From a virus, in IMG/VR virus record IMGVR_UViG_3300043446_001083, positions 1 through 27,430 of that record: a DNA stretch of 27,430 nucleotides; one strand, given 5' to 3'. Each line of letters starts with the position of its first letter. Positions within the stretch are counted from its first letter, which is position 1. The notes under the pieces are model-generated. The model had not been told where the DNA came from. It saw only the letters and a program-made list of their open reading frames with translations, and searched no databases. Position numbers and translations under genes: made by a program. This document shows, piece after piece, positions 7,360 to 16,341 of the stretch.

Positions 7360-8358
7360 ATGGCAGAAAATGAAAACAAAGACATTCCTGTAAAAGAACA
7401 GGACGACGGTTCTGCGTTAGTCGCTCTGGAGCAAATGGAAGACCCGTTTGTAGAGACAGAAGAACCAAAACAAGAGACTAAAGAAGAAGAGCCTGAAGAG
7501 CTTGCAGAAGGCGGCGAAGTAGAAGCCCAAGCCGACGAGCAAGACGATGACGATCAAGAGACAGAAGAAGATCGCGAGGCGATTCGTCAAGCCAGACGCG
7601 AAGAGCGCAGGCTTAAAAAAGAATTAGCTAAACAAAAAGACATGACGGCGCGAAATAAAATTAGCGCGTTAGAACGTCGAAACGCTGAACTAGCAGAGCG
7701 TTTAGCTAAACTAGAGAATACCGCTGCATCATATCAATTTGCGCAGATTGATAAAGCAATTGAAGACGAAGCAACTCGTGTAGAGTATGCTAAGATGAAA
7801 ATGCTACAAGCCGCGCAAGAGAATGATGCCGCAGCACAAGTAGAGTATTTAGAGCAGTTAACAGACGCAAAACAGCGTTTGCAACAAGCTCAATTTTATA
7901 AAAAACAACAGCTCGAGCAAGCAAAAGCTCCAAAGCAAAACGTACCAACCCCGATTGCCGAAGAAGTACAACGCAATGCAACGCAGTGGTTAAAGAAAAA
8001 CTCTTGGTACGATCCGCAGGCTCGAGATACAGATAGTAGAATTGCCAAGGTAATTGATCAAGAACTCGCAGCCGATGGCTGGGATCCAAGTGATCCTGAG
8101 TATTGGGAAGAGTTAGACAATCGTTTATCGGCACGTTTACCACACCGCTACACATCAAGAGGCGGACAGCAAACTCGTCGTGCAGGCCCAACAGCCTCAA
8201 GCCGAGTGGCTAATACAGCAACAGTAAAACCCGGAACTATCACGCTAAGTCGTGATCGTGTTCAGGCGATTAAAGATGCTGGCGCATGGGACGATGTTGA
8301 GAGACGTAATAAAATGATCCGCGCGTATGCTGCGTATGATCGTGCAAATAAAGGATAA
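7360..8358 (+). CDS. Capsid scaffolding protein
   Basis: 332 aa, highly charged. Residues 1-75 are Glu/Asp-rich, 75-195 are long charged coiled coil (repeated LAKLEN, KQRLQQAQFYKKQQLEQAK-type heptads), and the C-terminal third contains a compact segment (QWLKKNSWYDPQARD; WDPSDPEYWEELDNRL) and a basic Arg-rich stretch near 263-273 that may bind coat. Length, composition and place just before the decoration and coat genes are those of phage scaffolds, which template procapsid assembly and then leave or are degraded. No protease motif is visible here or nearby, so how it exits is unknown. Confidence 0.82.
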   Translation: MAENENKDIPVKEQDDGSALVALEQMEDPFVETEEPKQETKEEEPEELAEGGEVEAQADEQDDDDQETEEDREAIRQARREERRLKKELAKQKDMTARNKISALERRNAELAERLAKLENTAASYQFAQIDKAIEDEATRVEYAKMKMLQAAQENDAAAQVEYLEQLTDAKQRLQQAQFYKKQQLEQAKAPKQNVPTPIAEEVQRNATQWLKKNSWYDPQARDTDSRIAKVIDQELAADGWDPSDPEYWEELDNRLSARLPHRYTSRGGQQTRRAGPTASSRVANTATVKPGTITLSRDRVQAIKDAGAWDDVERRNKMIRAYAAYDRANKG

Positions 8359-8363
8359 TTATC

Positions 8364-8918
8364 ATGGCAAATACAAGAATTAAACGCGACTTAGAAGATC
8401 GTTTAGTAGATCGAGTCGAAGAAGTTAAAGACCGGATGGCAGAACAAGATCCGGAAGCAAAATCACGGCGCGAACGTGCAGAGGCGTTCAGAGACAAATG
8501 GCAGAATAGCGCACTGCCCGATATTCCAGCTGGAGCAATCCCTGGATTCCATTTGTGCTGGTTATCCACCACAAATAATTATGACAGTATCGACAAACGT
8601 ATGGCATTGGGTTATGAGCCAGTGAAAGCCGCTGAATTAGGAAAAGGCTTTGAAGCACTTGGTAAGATGAGCTCGGGCAAGTTTGAAGGCTGTGTTAGTT
8701 GTAACGAGATGGTTCTCTTCAAGTTACCAGAAGAAATCTATCAAGAAGTGATGCGTATGATGCACCTCGAGGATCCCCTTGAGCATCAGCGAAATATTAC
8801 TGCAAACGTTCGGAGCACTGCTCAGGACGGCAAAGGTGGTAGATCAATTCTTGAAGGTGGTATTTTGGAAATGGAAAAAGAGGCCGCAAAAGCAAACAGT
8901 AATGTTCGCTTCCAATAA
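8364..8918 (+). CDS. Conserved-looking phage protein between scaffold and coat
   Basis: 184 aa, function not recognised. The N-terminal 45 residues are highly charged and helical (repeated E, R, D and K). The middle contains PGFHLCWLSTTNNYDSIDKRMALGYE-type aromatic sequence (written here in part), followed by a GCVSCNEMVLFKLPEE segment with two Cys, then a Gly/Arg loop and a charged helix at the end. No transmembrane span is present. AAAGGA (8350-8355) lies eight bases before the start. It sits five bases after scaffold and just ahead of two virion proteins, so a role in capsid assembly or completion is likely but unproven. Confidence 0.8.
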   Translation: MANTRIKRDLEDRLVDRVEEVKDRMAEQDPEAKSRRERAEAFRDKWQNSALPDIPAGAIPGFHLCWLSTTNNYDSIDKRMALGYEPVKAAELGKGFEALGKMSSGKFEGCVSCNEMVLFKLPEEIYQEVMRMMHLEDPLEHQRNITANVRSTAQDGKGGRSILEGGILEMEKEAAKANSNVRFQ

Positions 8919-8950
8919 CATACTTCAATATTAACAAAGGAAAACATTAA

Positions 8951-9622
8951 ATGGCAACCACATTTAAACCCTTTGGTCTGAAGCCTGCATACCATCCTAG
9001 CGGTTTGGATCGTGCCACTGCATTTGTGGGTACAAACTCATTCCAAGCTGCTACTGATAATAGCTATAATGCTCCCTACTCTTTGAGTGCGGGCCAAGCA
9101 TTCTATCAATATCAGCCTGTTGGTCTAAATGCCTCAAACCAATTGACTATTGCCGCAACTTCTGCTACCGGAGAATCTGCTGGTACAATTTACGGCGTAT
9201 TTGATGGCGTAGAGTTCACTGACTCCCAAGGTCGTCGCTCTGTAGCTAAATGGGCATCTAAGACTCAATTAGATTCCTACACACAAATCGTATTCTGGAT
9301 CTGGACTGATCCAGCTATGGTTTACGAAGCGCAATCTAGCGGTTCTATTGACGCATCTTCTATCGGTGCTCAGTATGACTTTGATGCAACAAACAATCCC
9401 ACCTCTGGTACCTCCATTGGTAACGGTGGCGCTGGTTTCTCAACCTGCGCTTTAGCAGCTACCGCAGTAGCTACTACCGTACAAGGTCAAGTACGTGTGA
9501 TTGGTTTAGGACGTGAGGCAGCATACCCACCCGGCGAAACAAACGCTTGGGGCGATGCCAAAACGATTGTGCAAGTACAGATCGCTAACAACACGTTTGT
9601 AGCGCCTAAGGCTTCGGTCTAA
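8951..9622 (+). CDS. Probable capsid decoration/cement protein
   Basis: 223 aa, rich in Gly, Ala, Ser and Thr with alternating beta-type sequence. It begins FKPFGLKPAYHPSG, a start seen in many phage virion proteins encoded directly before the coat gene. Segments such as GTIYGVFDGVEFTDSQGRR and IVFWIWTDPAMVYEAQ suggest a beta-barrel. There are no membrane spans or enzyme motifs. Translation is driven by AAAGGA (8936-8941), and the major capsid gene follows after 23 bases with a similar site, so both are probably made in high amount. Decoration or cement is inferred from position and composition. Confidence 0.7.
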   Translation: MATTFKPFGLKPAYHPSGLDRATAFVGTNSFQAATDNSYNAPYSLSAGQAFYQYQPVGLNASNQLTIAATSATGESAGTIYGVFDGVEFTDSQGRRSVAKWASKTQLDSYTQIVFWIWTDPAMVYEAQSSGSIDASSIGAQYDFDATNNPTSGTSIGNGGAGFSTCALAATAVATTVQGQVRVIGLGREAAYPPGETNAWGDAKTIVQVQIANNTFVAPKASV

Positions 9623-9645
9623 CATTTAACGAAAGGAACTAGCAA

Positions 9646-10563
9646 ATGGCAACCCCAATGCGCAGTACAGACTTTCGTGCGGTAGTCGAGCCGATTATCA
9701 ACGAAGTCTTTGATGGCGTTTATGAACAACGCGCTGACGAGTGGAAAGGATTTGTAGAGCAGATCCAAGGTATTCCACGTAATTATCATGAAGAAGTAAT
9801 GCTCTTCGGTATGAATGCTGCTCCTGCGATGCCTGACGGCACCCCAGTCAGCTATGACCAAGGTGGTACGCTGTACATCACCCGTTTCATCTATCAAATC
9901 TATGGTTTGGCATATGCTTTAACCAAAGTGTTGATGGAAGACGGTGATCACATCCGTATCGGCAGCACTTTCGCCAAGCACTTGGCTCAGTCCATGATTG
10001 AGACCAAAGAGACATTGTGCGCTAACTTACTCAACTTCGCATTTACAGCCGGTTATACCGGTGGTGACGGCGTAACGTTGGTTAACACAGCTCACCCTGT
10101 AGCTAACGGCTTGACATACAGCAACAAGTTGACAACTCCTGCCGCTTTGTCGCAGACTTCTGTTGAGCAAATGCTCATTCAGATCCGTTCTGCAATCGAC
10201 AACAACGGTAAGCGTATCCGCTTGCGCGCTGAGCAGTTAATTGTACCTCCAGCACTCGAGTTCCAAGCAGAAGTAATTCTGAAGTCGGTTCTCCGTTCTG
10301 GTACCGCTGACAACGATCTCAACCCAATCAAGTCTACTGGCATGCTACCAAAGGGTACACACGTTGTAACCCGTTTGAGCTCCAGCAAGGCATGGTGGGT
10401 ACAGACCGATGCTGAGAATGGCTTGATGTTAGTAATGCGTCGCCCCATGGAGAAATCTATGGAGGGCGATTTTGAAACTGACAGCATGCGTTATAAGGCA
10501 ACCGAGCGTTACGCAACGGGCTGGCATGATGCACGTAACATCTATGGTACACAAGGTGTTTAA
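9646..10563 (+). CDS. Major capsid protein
   Basis: 305 aa, probable HK97-fold coat with similarity in style to the Mu gpT-like head-subunit group. Recognisable parts are the N-terminal RSTDFRAVVEPIINEVFDGVY, the central segment beginning ALTKVLMEDGDHIRIGSTF and continuing through HLAQSMIETKET, the LRAEQLIVPPALEFQAEVIL core, and the C-terminal segment RRPMEKSMEGDFETDSMRYK followed by ATERYATGWHD. It comes after scaffold and decoration genes, has a strong GAAAGGA site (9632-9638), and is followed by the best intrinsic terminator in the window, as expected for a very highly expressed gene. Coding is clean throughout. Confidence 0.9.
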   Translation: MATPMRSTDFRAVVEPIINEVFDGVYEQRADEWKGFVEQIQGIPRNYHEEVMLFGMNAAPAMPDGTPVSYDQGGTLYITRFIYQIYGLAYALTKVLMEDGDHIRIGSTFAKHLAQSMIETKETLCANLLNFAFTAGYTGGDGVTLVNTAHPVANGLTYSNKLTTPAALSQTSVEQMLIQIRSAIDNNGKRIRLRAEQLIVPPALEFQAEVILKSVLRSGTADNDLNPIKSTGMLPKGTHVVTRLSSSKAWWVQTDAENGLMLVMRRPMEKSMEGDFETDSMRYKATERYATGWHDARNIYGTQGV

Positions 10564-10590
10564 TCAGCTTTAAAAAAGTTGTAAAAAACC

Positions 10591-10621
10591 AAAAAACCCA
10601 GCCCACAAAGCTGGGTTTTTT
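10591..10621 (+). terminator. Strong intrinsic terminator after the major capsid gene
   Basis: AAAAAACCCAGC (10591-10602) pairs perfectly with GCTGGGTTTTTT (10610-10621) around a 7-nt loop. The GC core followed by six T is a textbook factor-independent terminator, and the A-tract would also work on the opposite strand. The final T is shared with the next promoter-like core. Confidence 0.93.
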
Positions 10622-10638
10622 GCATTAGTATAGATATG
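10621..10638 (+). promoter_or_regulatory. Promoter-like element copy 4 (leaderless type)
   Basis: Core GCATTAGTA (10622-10630), four bases, then TATG (10635-10638), whose ATG starts the HNH gene. The upstream GGGCG block is absent; the terminator occupies that space. This copy shows that the element directly follows termination with no spacer. Confidence 0.6.
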
Positions 10639-11094
10639 GCAAGAGATAAAGAAAACCAAAAACGTATAGCAAAAGAATGGTATGAACGCAATAAAGATCT
10701 TACCAAAAAACGCGCTCGTGCTTGGGAATTAGCTAACCCAGAAAAAACTACAGCTAAAAAAGCAAAATGGCGGCAAGAAAATAAACAAAAACATAACGCA
10801 ATAAATCGTATTTGGAATTCTAAAAACAAACACATAAAAGCAGCACTTCAAGCCAAACGCAAAGCTGCACAGCTCCAACGTACCCCAAAATGGCTAACTG
10901 ACACTGACCTTTGGATTATTGAAGAAGCATACCATTTCGCCCAGTTACGCACAAACCTATTTAGTTTCCCGTGGCACGTCGACCATATTATCCCCCTGCA
11001 AGGCAAAAATGTATCCGGCCTGCACGTCCCCAGCAACCTGCGAGTTATCCCCGGCAGCGAAAACGTCAAAAAATCCAATAAATACGCCAACTAG
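10636..11094 (+). CDS. HNH homing-type endonuclease
   Basis: 152 aa. The N-terminal 80 residues are Lys/Arg-rich and helical, probably DNA-contacting. The C-terminal HNH/beta-beta-alpha-metal nuclease motif is WHVDHIIPLQGK (113-124, Asp116-His117), then GLHVPSNLRVIPGSEN (128-143, Asn134 and Asn143) and KKSNKY. All the usual catalytic positions are present, so it is probably active. Free-standing HNH genes of this kind are common mobile passengers in phages. It lies between the coat and tail-fibre clusters with its own terminator and promoter-like core on the left and another pair on the right. Lys-rich codons (AAA-heavy) differ somewhat from the neighbouring head genes, fitting separate acquisition. 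Confidence 0.92.
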   Translation: MARDKENQKRIAKEWYERNKDLTKKRARAWELANPEKTTAKKAKWRQENKQKHNAINRIWNSKNKHIKAALQAKRKAAQLQRTPKWLTDTDLWIIEEAYHFAQLRTNLFSFPWHVDHIIPLQGKNVSGLHVPSNLRVIPGSENVKKSNKYAN

Positions 11095-11107
11095 GGCGGT
11101 TTTATAT
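11085..11107 (+). terminator. Short hairpin with T-rich tail at the end of the HNH gene
   Basis: CGCC (11085-11088) pairs with GGCG (11095-11098) around AACTAG, which contains the gene's own stop codon (TAG 11092-11094). GTTTTATAT follows. The stem is only 4 bp, so this may be weak; its layout repeats that after terL. Confidence 0.4.
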
Positions 11108-11132
11108 AATAATTTGCATTAGTAGGTATAGG
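11094..11132 (+). promoter_or_regulatory. Promoter-like element copy 5
   Basis: GGGCG at 11094-11098, core GCATTAGTA at 11116-11124 (22 nt start to start), four bases, then TAGG at 11129-11132. A leader of about 90 nt follows before the ATG at 11222. In the leader ATCCCA (11140-11145) can pair with TGGGAT (11190-11195), and AAGGA (11208-11212) is the ribosome binding site. Confidence 0.65.
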
Positions 11133-11221
11133 AAGATTAATCCCATTCTGACCGCCGCTACTTCCCGGTGAGACGACTCAGAGACAGCTTGGGATACCCA
11201 CTGAGATAAGGAAACACAACA

Positions 11222-11743
11222 ATGTCTAGCACATTTACATCCCCCATTCGCATTTTTAAGCGAAACAACCCATCTAACGATGGTACTATTGCTCCAGATA
11301 ACACTGGCGCAGCCATCGTATCACAACAAGCCACATTCACTGGTGTAGCAGCCGCTGGCGCAATTAGCACCACCAAAATTGGTGAGTCTGCCGCGTCTGC
11401 ATTTGTAATCCCAGCCGGTTCTATCATCTCCGATGTTAAACTATACGCAACAACCGCCCCTTCCGCATTAGTTGGCGGCGTCATTACTGTTGCCGTTGAC
11501 GGTGTAACGATTGGAACGATTACCGCCAACACCACCGGTGGCGTAATTGGTATTGCGTTTACCGCAACCACGACCGCTGCTGCTGAAGCCGCAAACAATG
11601 GTTCTGTTGACTCCACTGTGACTTTTACTTGGGCCCGTACTTCGATTACTGGCACATTGGCTGGTGTTCTTTCTGTAGAGTACACCGCACGTAACGCTGA
11701 CGGTTCAATTACTCCATACGGTTCTGGCTACACCAACAACTAA
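11222..11743 (+). CDS. Probable virion structural protein (Ala/Thr-rich beta protein)
   Basis: 173 aa, family not recognised. Composition is Ala, Thr, Gly, Ile and Val with almost no charge after residue 20, giving repeated beta-strand patterns (GGVITVAVDGVTIGTITANT; SVDSTVTFTWARTSITGTL). It has no signal peptide or catalytic motif. It is first in the cluster that continues into the fibres, behind its own promoter-like element and long leader. A minor capsid, decoration or neck role is the best inference. AAGGA lies nine bases before the start. Confidence 0.75.
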   Translation: MSSTFTSPIRIFKRNNPSNDGTIAPDNTGAAIVSQQATFTGVAAAGAISTTKIGESAASAFVIPAGSIISDVKLYATTAPSALVGGVITVAVDGVTIGTITANTTGGVIGIAFTATTTAAAEAANNGSVDSTVTFTWARTSITGTLAGVLSVEYTARNADGSITPYGSGYTNN

Positions 11744-11756
11744 TTAGGAGCCAATC

Positions 11757-12089
11757 ATGCGTCAAATAACCGCAACAGCGGACATTGGTAACGGCGCCGA
11801 ATTAGAGACGTTTAGTACAATTCCGATCATTGTTGATCAATACCAAGACCCAACAGCAATTACTTTTTTTACAAGCAGTGCTGGGACAGTTGAAGTTTCG
11901 TATGCTGACCCATTTCCAAAAGAAAACGGTAATTTTGTTGAACAAACAACTTGGAATTGGCAAACACCGGATCTTACTAAATTTCCAAATGGTCCAAATT
12001 TTATTGGACATCCAATTCGAGCAATTCGTTTAACTGGTGCTGCCGATGGTGATACATTCACTATAATCCAAGCTGGCGTTAAGGGGTAA
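11757..12089 (+). CDS. Small beta-rich virion protein candidate
   Basis: 110 aa, not recognised. Strand-rich sequence (ITATADIGNGAELETFSTIP; IRAIRLTGAADGDTFTII) with aromatic loops (TTWNWQTPDLTKFPNGPNF). It begins 13 bases after its neighbour with TTAGGAG (11743-11749), and the next gene starts three bases after its stop. The three small genes 11222-12704 form a tight run just before the collagen-like fibre, so it probably encodes part of the same tail or fibre attachment structure. No enzyme motif is visible. Confidence 0.72.
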   Translation: MRQITATADIGNGAELETFSTIPIIVDQYQDPTAITFFTSSAGTVEVSYADPFPKENGNFVEQTTWNWQTPDLTKFPNGPNFIGHPIRAIRLTGAADGDTFTIIQAGVKG

Positions 12090-12092
12090 CCC

Positions 12093-12704
12093 ATGCCTGT
12101 TTACCTCGACACTAGGGGTAATTCCGTCCTGTCTATAGCGATCTGTGATCGCTGTAGCAGGAAATTTGCGTACACAGATTTAATGCCCGACCCCAATTTC
12201 CCTGGGATGCGGGTGTGCAAAGATGATTTAGATAATTATGATCCGTGGCGGTTACCCGCCCGTCAAACAGAAAATATTGCGTTGCGTTTTCCACGCCCCG
12301 ATGTATCTGTTGCAACTGGACCTAATTTATTAAATACCCAGGGCAACGCTAACGATCCACAGCAATACGATAACTTAACATTAGAAGGCATTTTGCCAGC
12401 TGCAGCTGCTCAGGGTAACTTAAATACCATAAGCAATACATCACCACCAGTGCGCGCGTCAGTAGTATCTATCACACCAGATACCGGCGCAAGAAATGGT
12501 GGATACTCTGCAACAATTGGTGGCAGTAATTTTAGAAATGTTTCTAGCGTATTAATTGGTGGTATTCCTGCTGATTTTACAGTGATTGACGAAAACAACA
12601 TCAGTGTAACAGTTCCCGCGTATGGGATACCAACAAGTGTGGAAGTTTCTGTTACGACGAGTGTTGATTCTGCGATTGCCTTAAACTTATTTACATACAC
12701 CTAA
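12093..12704 (+). CDS. Zinc-finger-like N-terminus plus IPT/TIG domain protein
   Basis: 203 aa. The N-terminal part has CDRC (Cys18, Cys21) and VCKDD (Cys42, Asp45), a likely metal knuckle with Asp in the fourth place, followed by [12 protein letters not shown], a pattern common after phage zinc knuckles. The C-terminal 80 residues (about 122-203) form an IPT/TIG immunoglobulin-like domain: [20 protein letters not shown], then [20 protein letters not shown] and [12 protein letters not shown] domains in phages are surface or fibre attachment modules. The fibre gene starts one base after its stop codon with no obvious binding site, suggesting translational coupling, so this protein may link the fibre to the virion. 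The link is inference. Confidence 0.78.
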   Translation: MPVYLDTRGNSVLSIAICDRCSRKFAYTDLMPDPNFPGMRVCKDDLDNYDPWRLPARQTENIALRFPRPDVSVATGPNLLNTQGNANDPQQYDNLTLEGILPAAAAQGNLNTISNTSPPVRASVVSITPDTGARNGGYSATIGGSNFRNVSSVLIGGIPADFTVIDENNISVTVPAYGIPTSVEVSVTTSVDSAIALNLFTYT

Positions 12705-12705
12705 A

Positions 12706-14517
<1,812 letters not shown>

Positions 14518-14530
14518 CTAGGAGTAGTCT

Positions 14531-15574
14531 ATGAAAATCGCTGTATATGCGATTAGCAAAAACGAGGAGCAGTTTGTAAAAACATTCTGCGAATCAAGTA
14601 AACTAGCAGATTATATTATGATCGCCGACACGGGATCAACCGACGGAACGGTCGAGGAGGCTAAAAAGTATGGGGCTGTTGTTCATAGCATTTGCATTTC
14701 TCCTTGGCGCTTCGATCATGCTAGGAATGCCGCTCTGGCACTACTCCCCGCTGACATTGACGTCTGCATATCGCTAGATTTAGATGAGCAGTTAGAGCCT
14801 GGTTGGCGCGATGAGATAGAGCGCTTGTGGACACCAGAAACCACACGCATGAGTTACAAGTTTGATTGGGGTCACGGCAAAGTATTTTATAGTACGAAAC
14901 TACACAGCCGCAAAGGGTATCACTGGCATCATCCGTGCCATGAGTACATCAGACCGGATCACAGGACAAAAGAAGTCTGGGCGTACAGTGAGATGTTGTT
15001 AATTACGCACCACCCAGACGAGACAAAATCAAGGGGTCAGTACTTAGACCTGCTTGAGATGTCGGTAAAAGAAGACCCAAGCTGCCCACGTAATGCGTTT
15101 TACTACGCACGGGAGTTAACATACTACCAGCGTTGGAGTGAGGCGATAGTAGCGCTACAAAAGTATCTGGCAATGCCAGAGGCCACATGGAACAACGAGC
15201 GAGCATACGCCATGAGGCTGATTGGTAACTGCTACGATAACCTGGGGCAAGACGGCATGAACTGGTACCGTCGAGCAGTATCTGAAGACCCAGGCGTGCG
15301 CGAGACATGGTGCGAGTTAGCACAGGCGTGCTACAGAAAAGGATTATGGGAGGAGTGTTACGGCGCAGCATGTAACGCACTCAAGCTGACAGAGTGTACC
15401 TATACGTACACAATCGACGCAAACAACTGGAAGGCAAGACCGCACGACTTAGCGGCAATTGCAGCGTACAGATTAGGATTTAAACAGGAAGCAATACGAC
15501 ACGGCGAAAACGCTTTGAAATTTGAACCCAATAACGAGAGATTAATAAAAAACCTCGAGTATTATAAGGAATAA
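14531..15574 (+). CDS. Family 2 glycosyltransferase with TPR-like C-terminus
   Basis: 347 aa. The GT-A fold is shown by the N-terminal AVYAISKNEEQFV, the nucleotide-binding IADTGSTDGT (31-40), FDHARNAAL (61-69) and the metal-binding DLDE (83-86), followed by GTs' typical GYHWHHPCHEYIR acceptor-region segment. Residues about 165-345 are helical repeats resembling TPRs (YYARELTYYQRWSEAIVALQ; YRKGLWEECYGAACNALKL). It transfers a sugar from an activated donor to an unknown acceptor in the cytoplasm. It lies between two fibre genes with a good TAGGAG site 13 bases after the collagen fibre stop, so a virion protein, most simply the Thr-rich collagen-like fibre, is the likely acceptor. Host surface glycan or phage DNA modification are alternatives. 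Confidence 0.88.
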   Translation: MKIAVYAISKNEEQFVKTFCESSKLADYIMIADTGSTDGTVEEAKKYGAVVHSICISPWRFDHARNAALALLPADIDVCISLDLDEQLEPGWRDEIERLWTPETTRMSYKFDWGHGKVFYSTKLHSRKGYHWHHPCHEYIRPDHRTKEVWAYSEMLLITHHPDETKSRGQYLDLLEMSVKEDPSCPRNAFYYARELTYYQRWSEAIVALQKYLAMPEATWNNERAYAMRLIGNCYDNLGQDGMNWYRRAVSEDPGVRETWCELAQACYRKGLWEECYGAACNALKLTECTYTYTIDANNWKARPHDLAAIAAYRLGFKQEAIRHGENALKFEPNNERLIKNLEYYKE

Positions 15575-15576
15575 AT

Positions 15577-16332
15577 ATGGCACAGGCAGGCTATACACCG
15601 ATTAGTTTATACTACAGCACCACCGCGAGTGCTGCGCCCACTGCTGGCAATTTAGTTAACGGTGAGTTAGCGATTAACATTAACGACGGCAAGCTGTACT
15701 ACAAAGACAGCGGCGGAGTGGTGCAGTTAATTGCCAGCAAGTCAACCGCCACTGGACCTGCCGGATCAAACACACAGATTCAGTTTAACAGCAGCGGCAA
15801 CTTTGGCGCGTCGTCTAACCTAACTTGGAACGGCAGCACTCTAGCAATTACCGGCGCGTTAACAGCGACCGCCGACTCAACGTTTAGCTCAACCGGCGCG
15901 TTGTTAATCAGCAAAGGAACAACACTCCAGCAGCCTGGATCACCAGCCACTGGTATGATGCGCTATAACACCACAACAAACCAGTTTGAAGGCTACAGTG
16001 GCTCATCACCTGCGTGGAAGTCGATCGGCGGATCAGCGCTTAGTAACGACACCAGCACCTCAACGAATTTGTATCCGGTGTTTGCCGCAGCGACAAGCGG
16101 AACAGCCGAAAACCTTTACACATCAAATGCGAAGTATTTATATAAACCATCCACCGGTGAACTTCAATCAAGCGCTGTAGTTGCAAGCAACGGCATCTTT
16201 GTGAATAGCCAAACAATTTCTACCAGCTATACAATTGCTGCAGGTAACAGCGCGATATCTTCTGGTCCTGTCACCGTTGCAAGTGGTCAATCAGTCACAG
16301 TCTCCAGCGGGTCACGCTGGGTCGTTTTATAA
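15577..16332 (+). CDS. Tail fibre protein without S74 domain
   Basis: 251 aa. The N-terminus (ISLYYSTTASAAPTAGNLVN, then GELAININDGKLYYKDSGG) is a common phage fibre head that docks to the tail. The middle has STATGPAGSNTQIQFNSSGN and a repeat-rich shaft; residues about 123-150 read PGSPATGMMRYNTTTNQFEG, a motif frequent in environmental phage fibres. The end is a short Ser/Val-rich strand region (SGPVTVASGQSVTVSSGSRW). Start two bases after the glycosyltransferase stop, with AAGGA (15563-15567). It could be the base to which the following S74 fibres attach, or one of a set of alternative fibres. Confidence 0.85.
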   Translation: MAQAGYTPISLYYSTTASAAPTAGNLVNGELAININDGKLYYKDSGGVVQLIASKSTATGPAGSNTQIQFNSSGNFGASSNLTWNGSTLAITGALTATADSTFSSTGALLISKGTTLQQPGSPATGMMRYNTTTNQFEGYSGSSPAWKSIGGSALSNDTSTSTNLYPVFAAATSGTAENLYTSNAKYLYKPSTGELQSSAVVASNGIFVNSQTISTSYTIAAGNSAISSGPVTVASGQSVTVSSGSRWVVL

Positions 16333-16341
16333 GGAAATATT

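Noticed and set aside
11133-11221. Riboswitch in the long leader before 11222
   Set aside because: Only a 6-bp pairing (11140-11145 with 11190-11195) is seen, with no recognisable aptamer.
11158-11685. 175-aa open frame on the - strand opposite the structural gene at 11222
   Set aside because: It mirrors the Ala/Thr/Val-rich coding frame, has no ribosome binding site and its product is low-complexity. The + strand gene has a leader and a good binding site.
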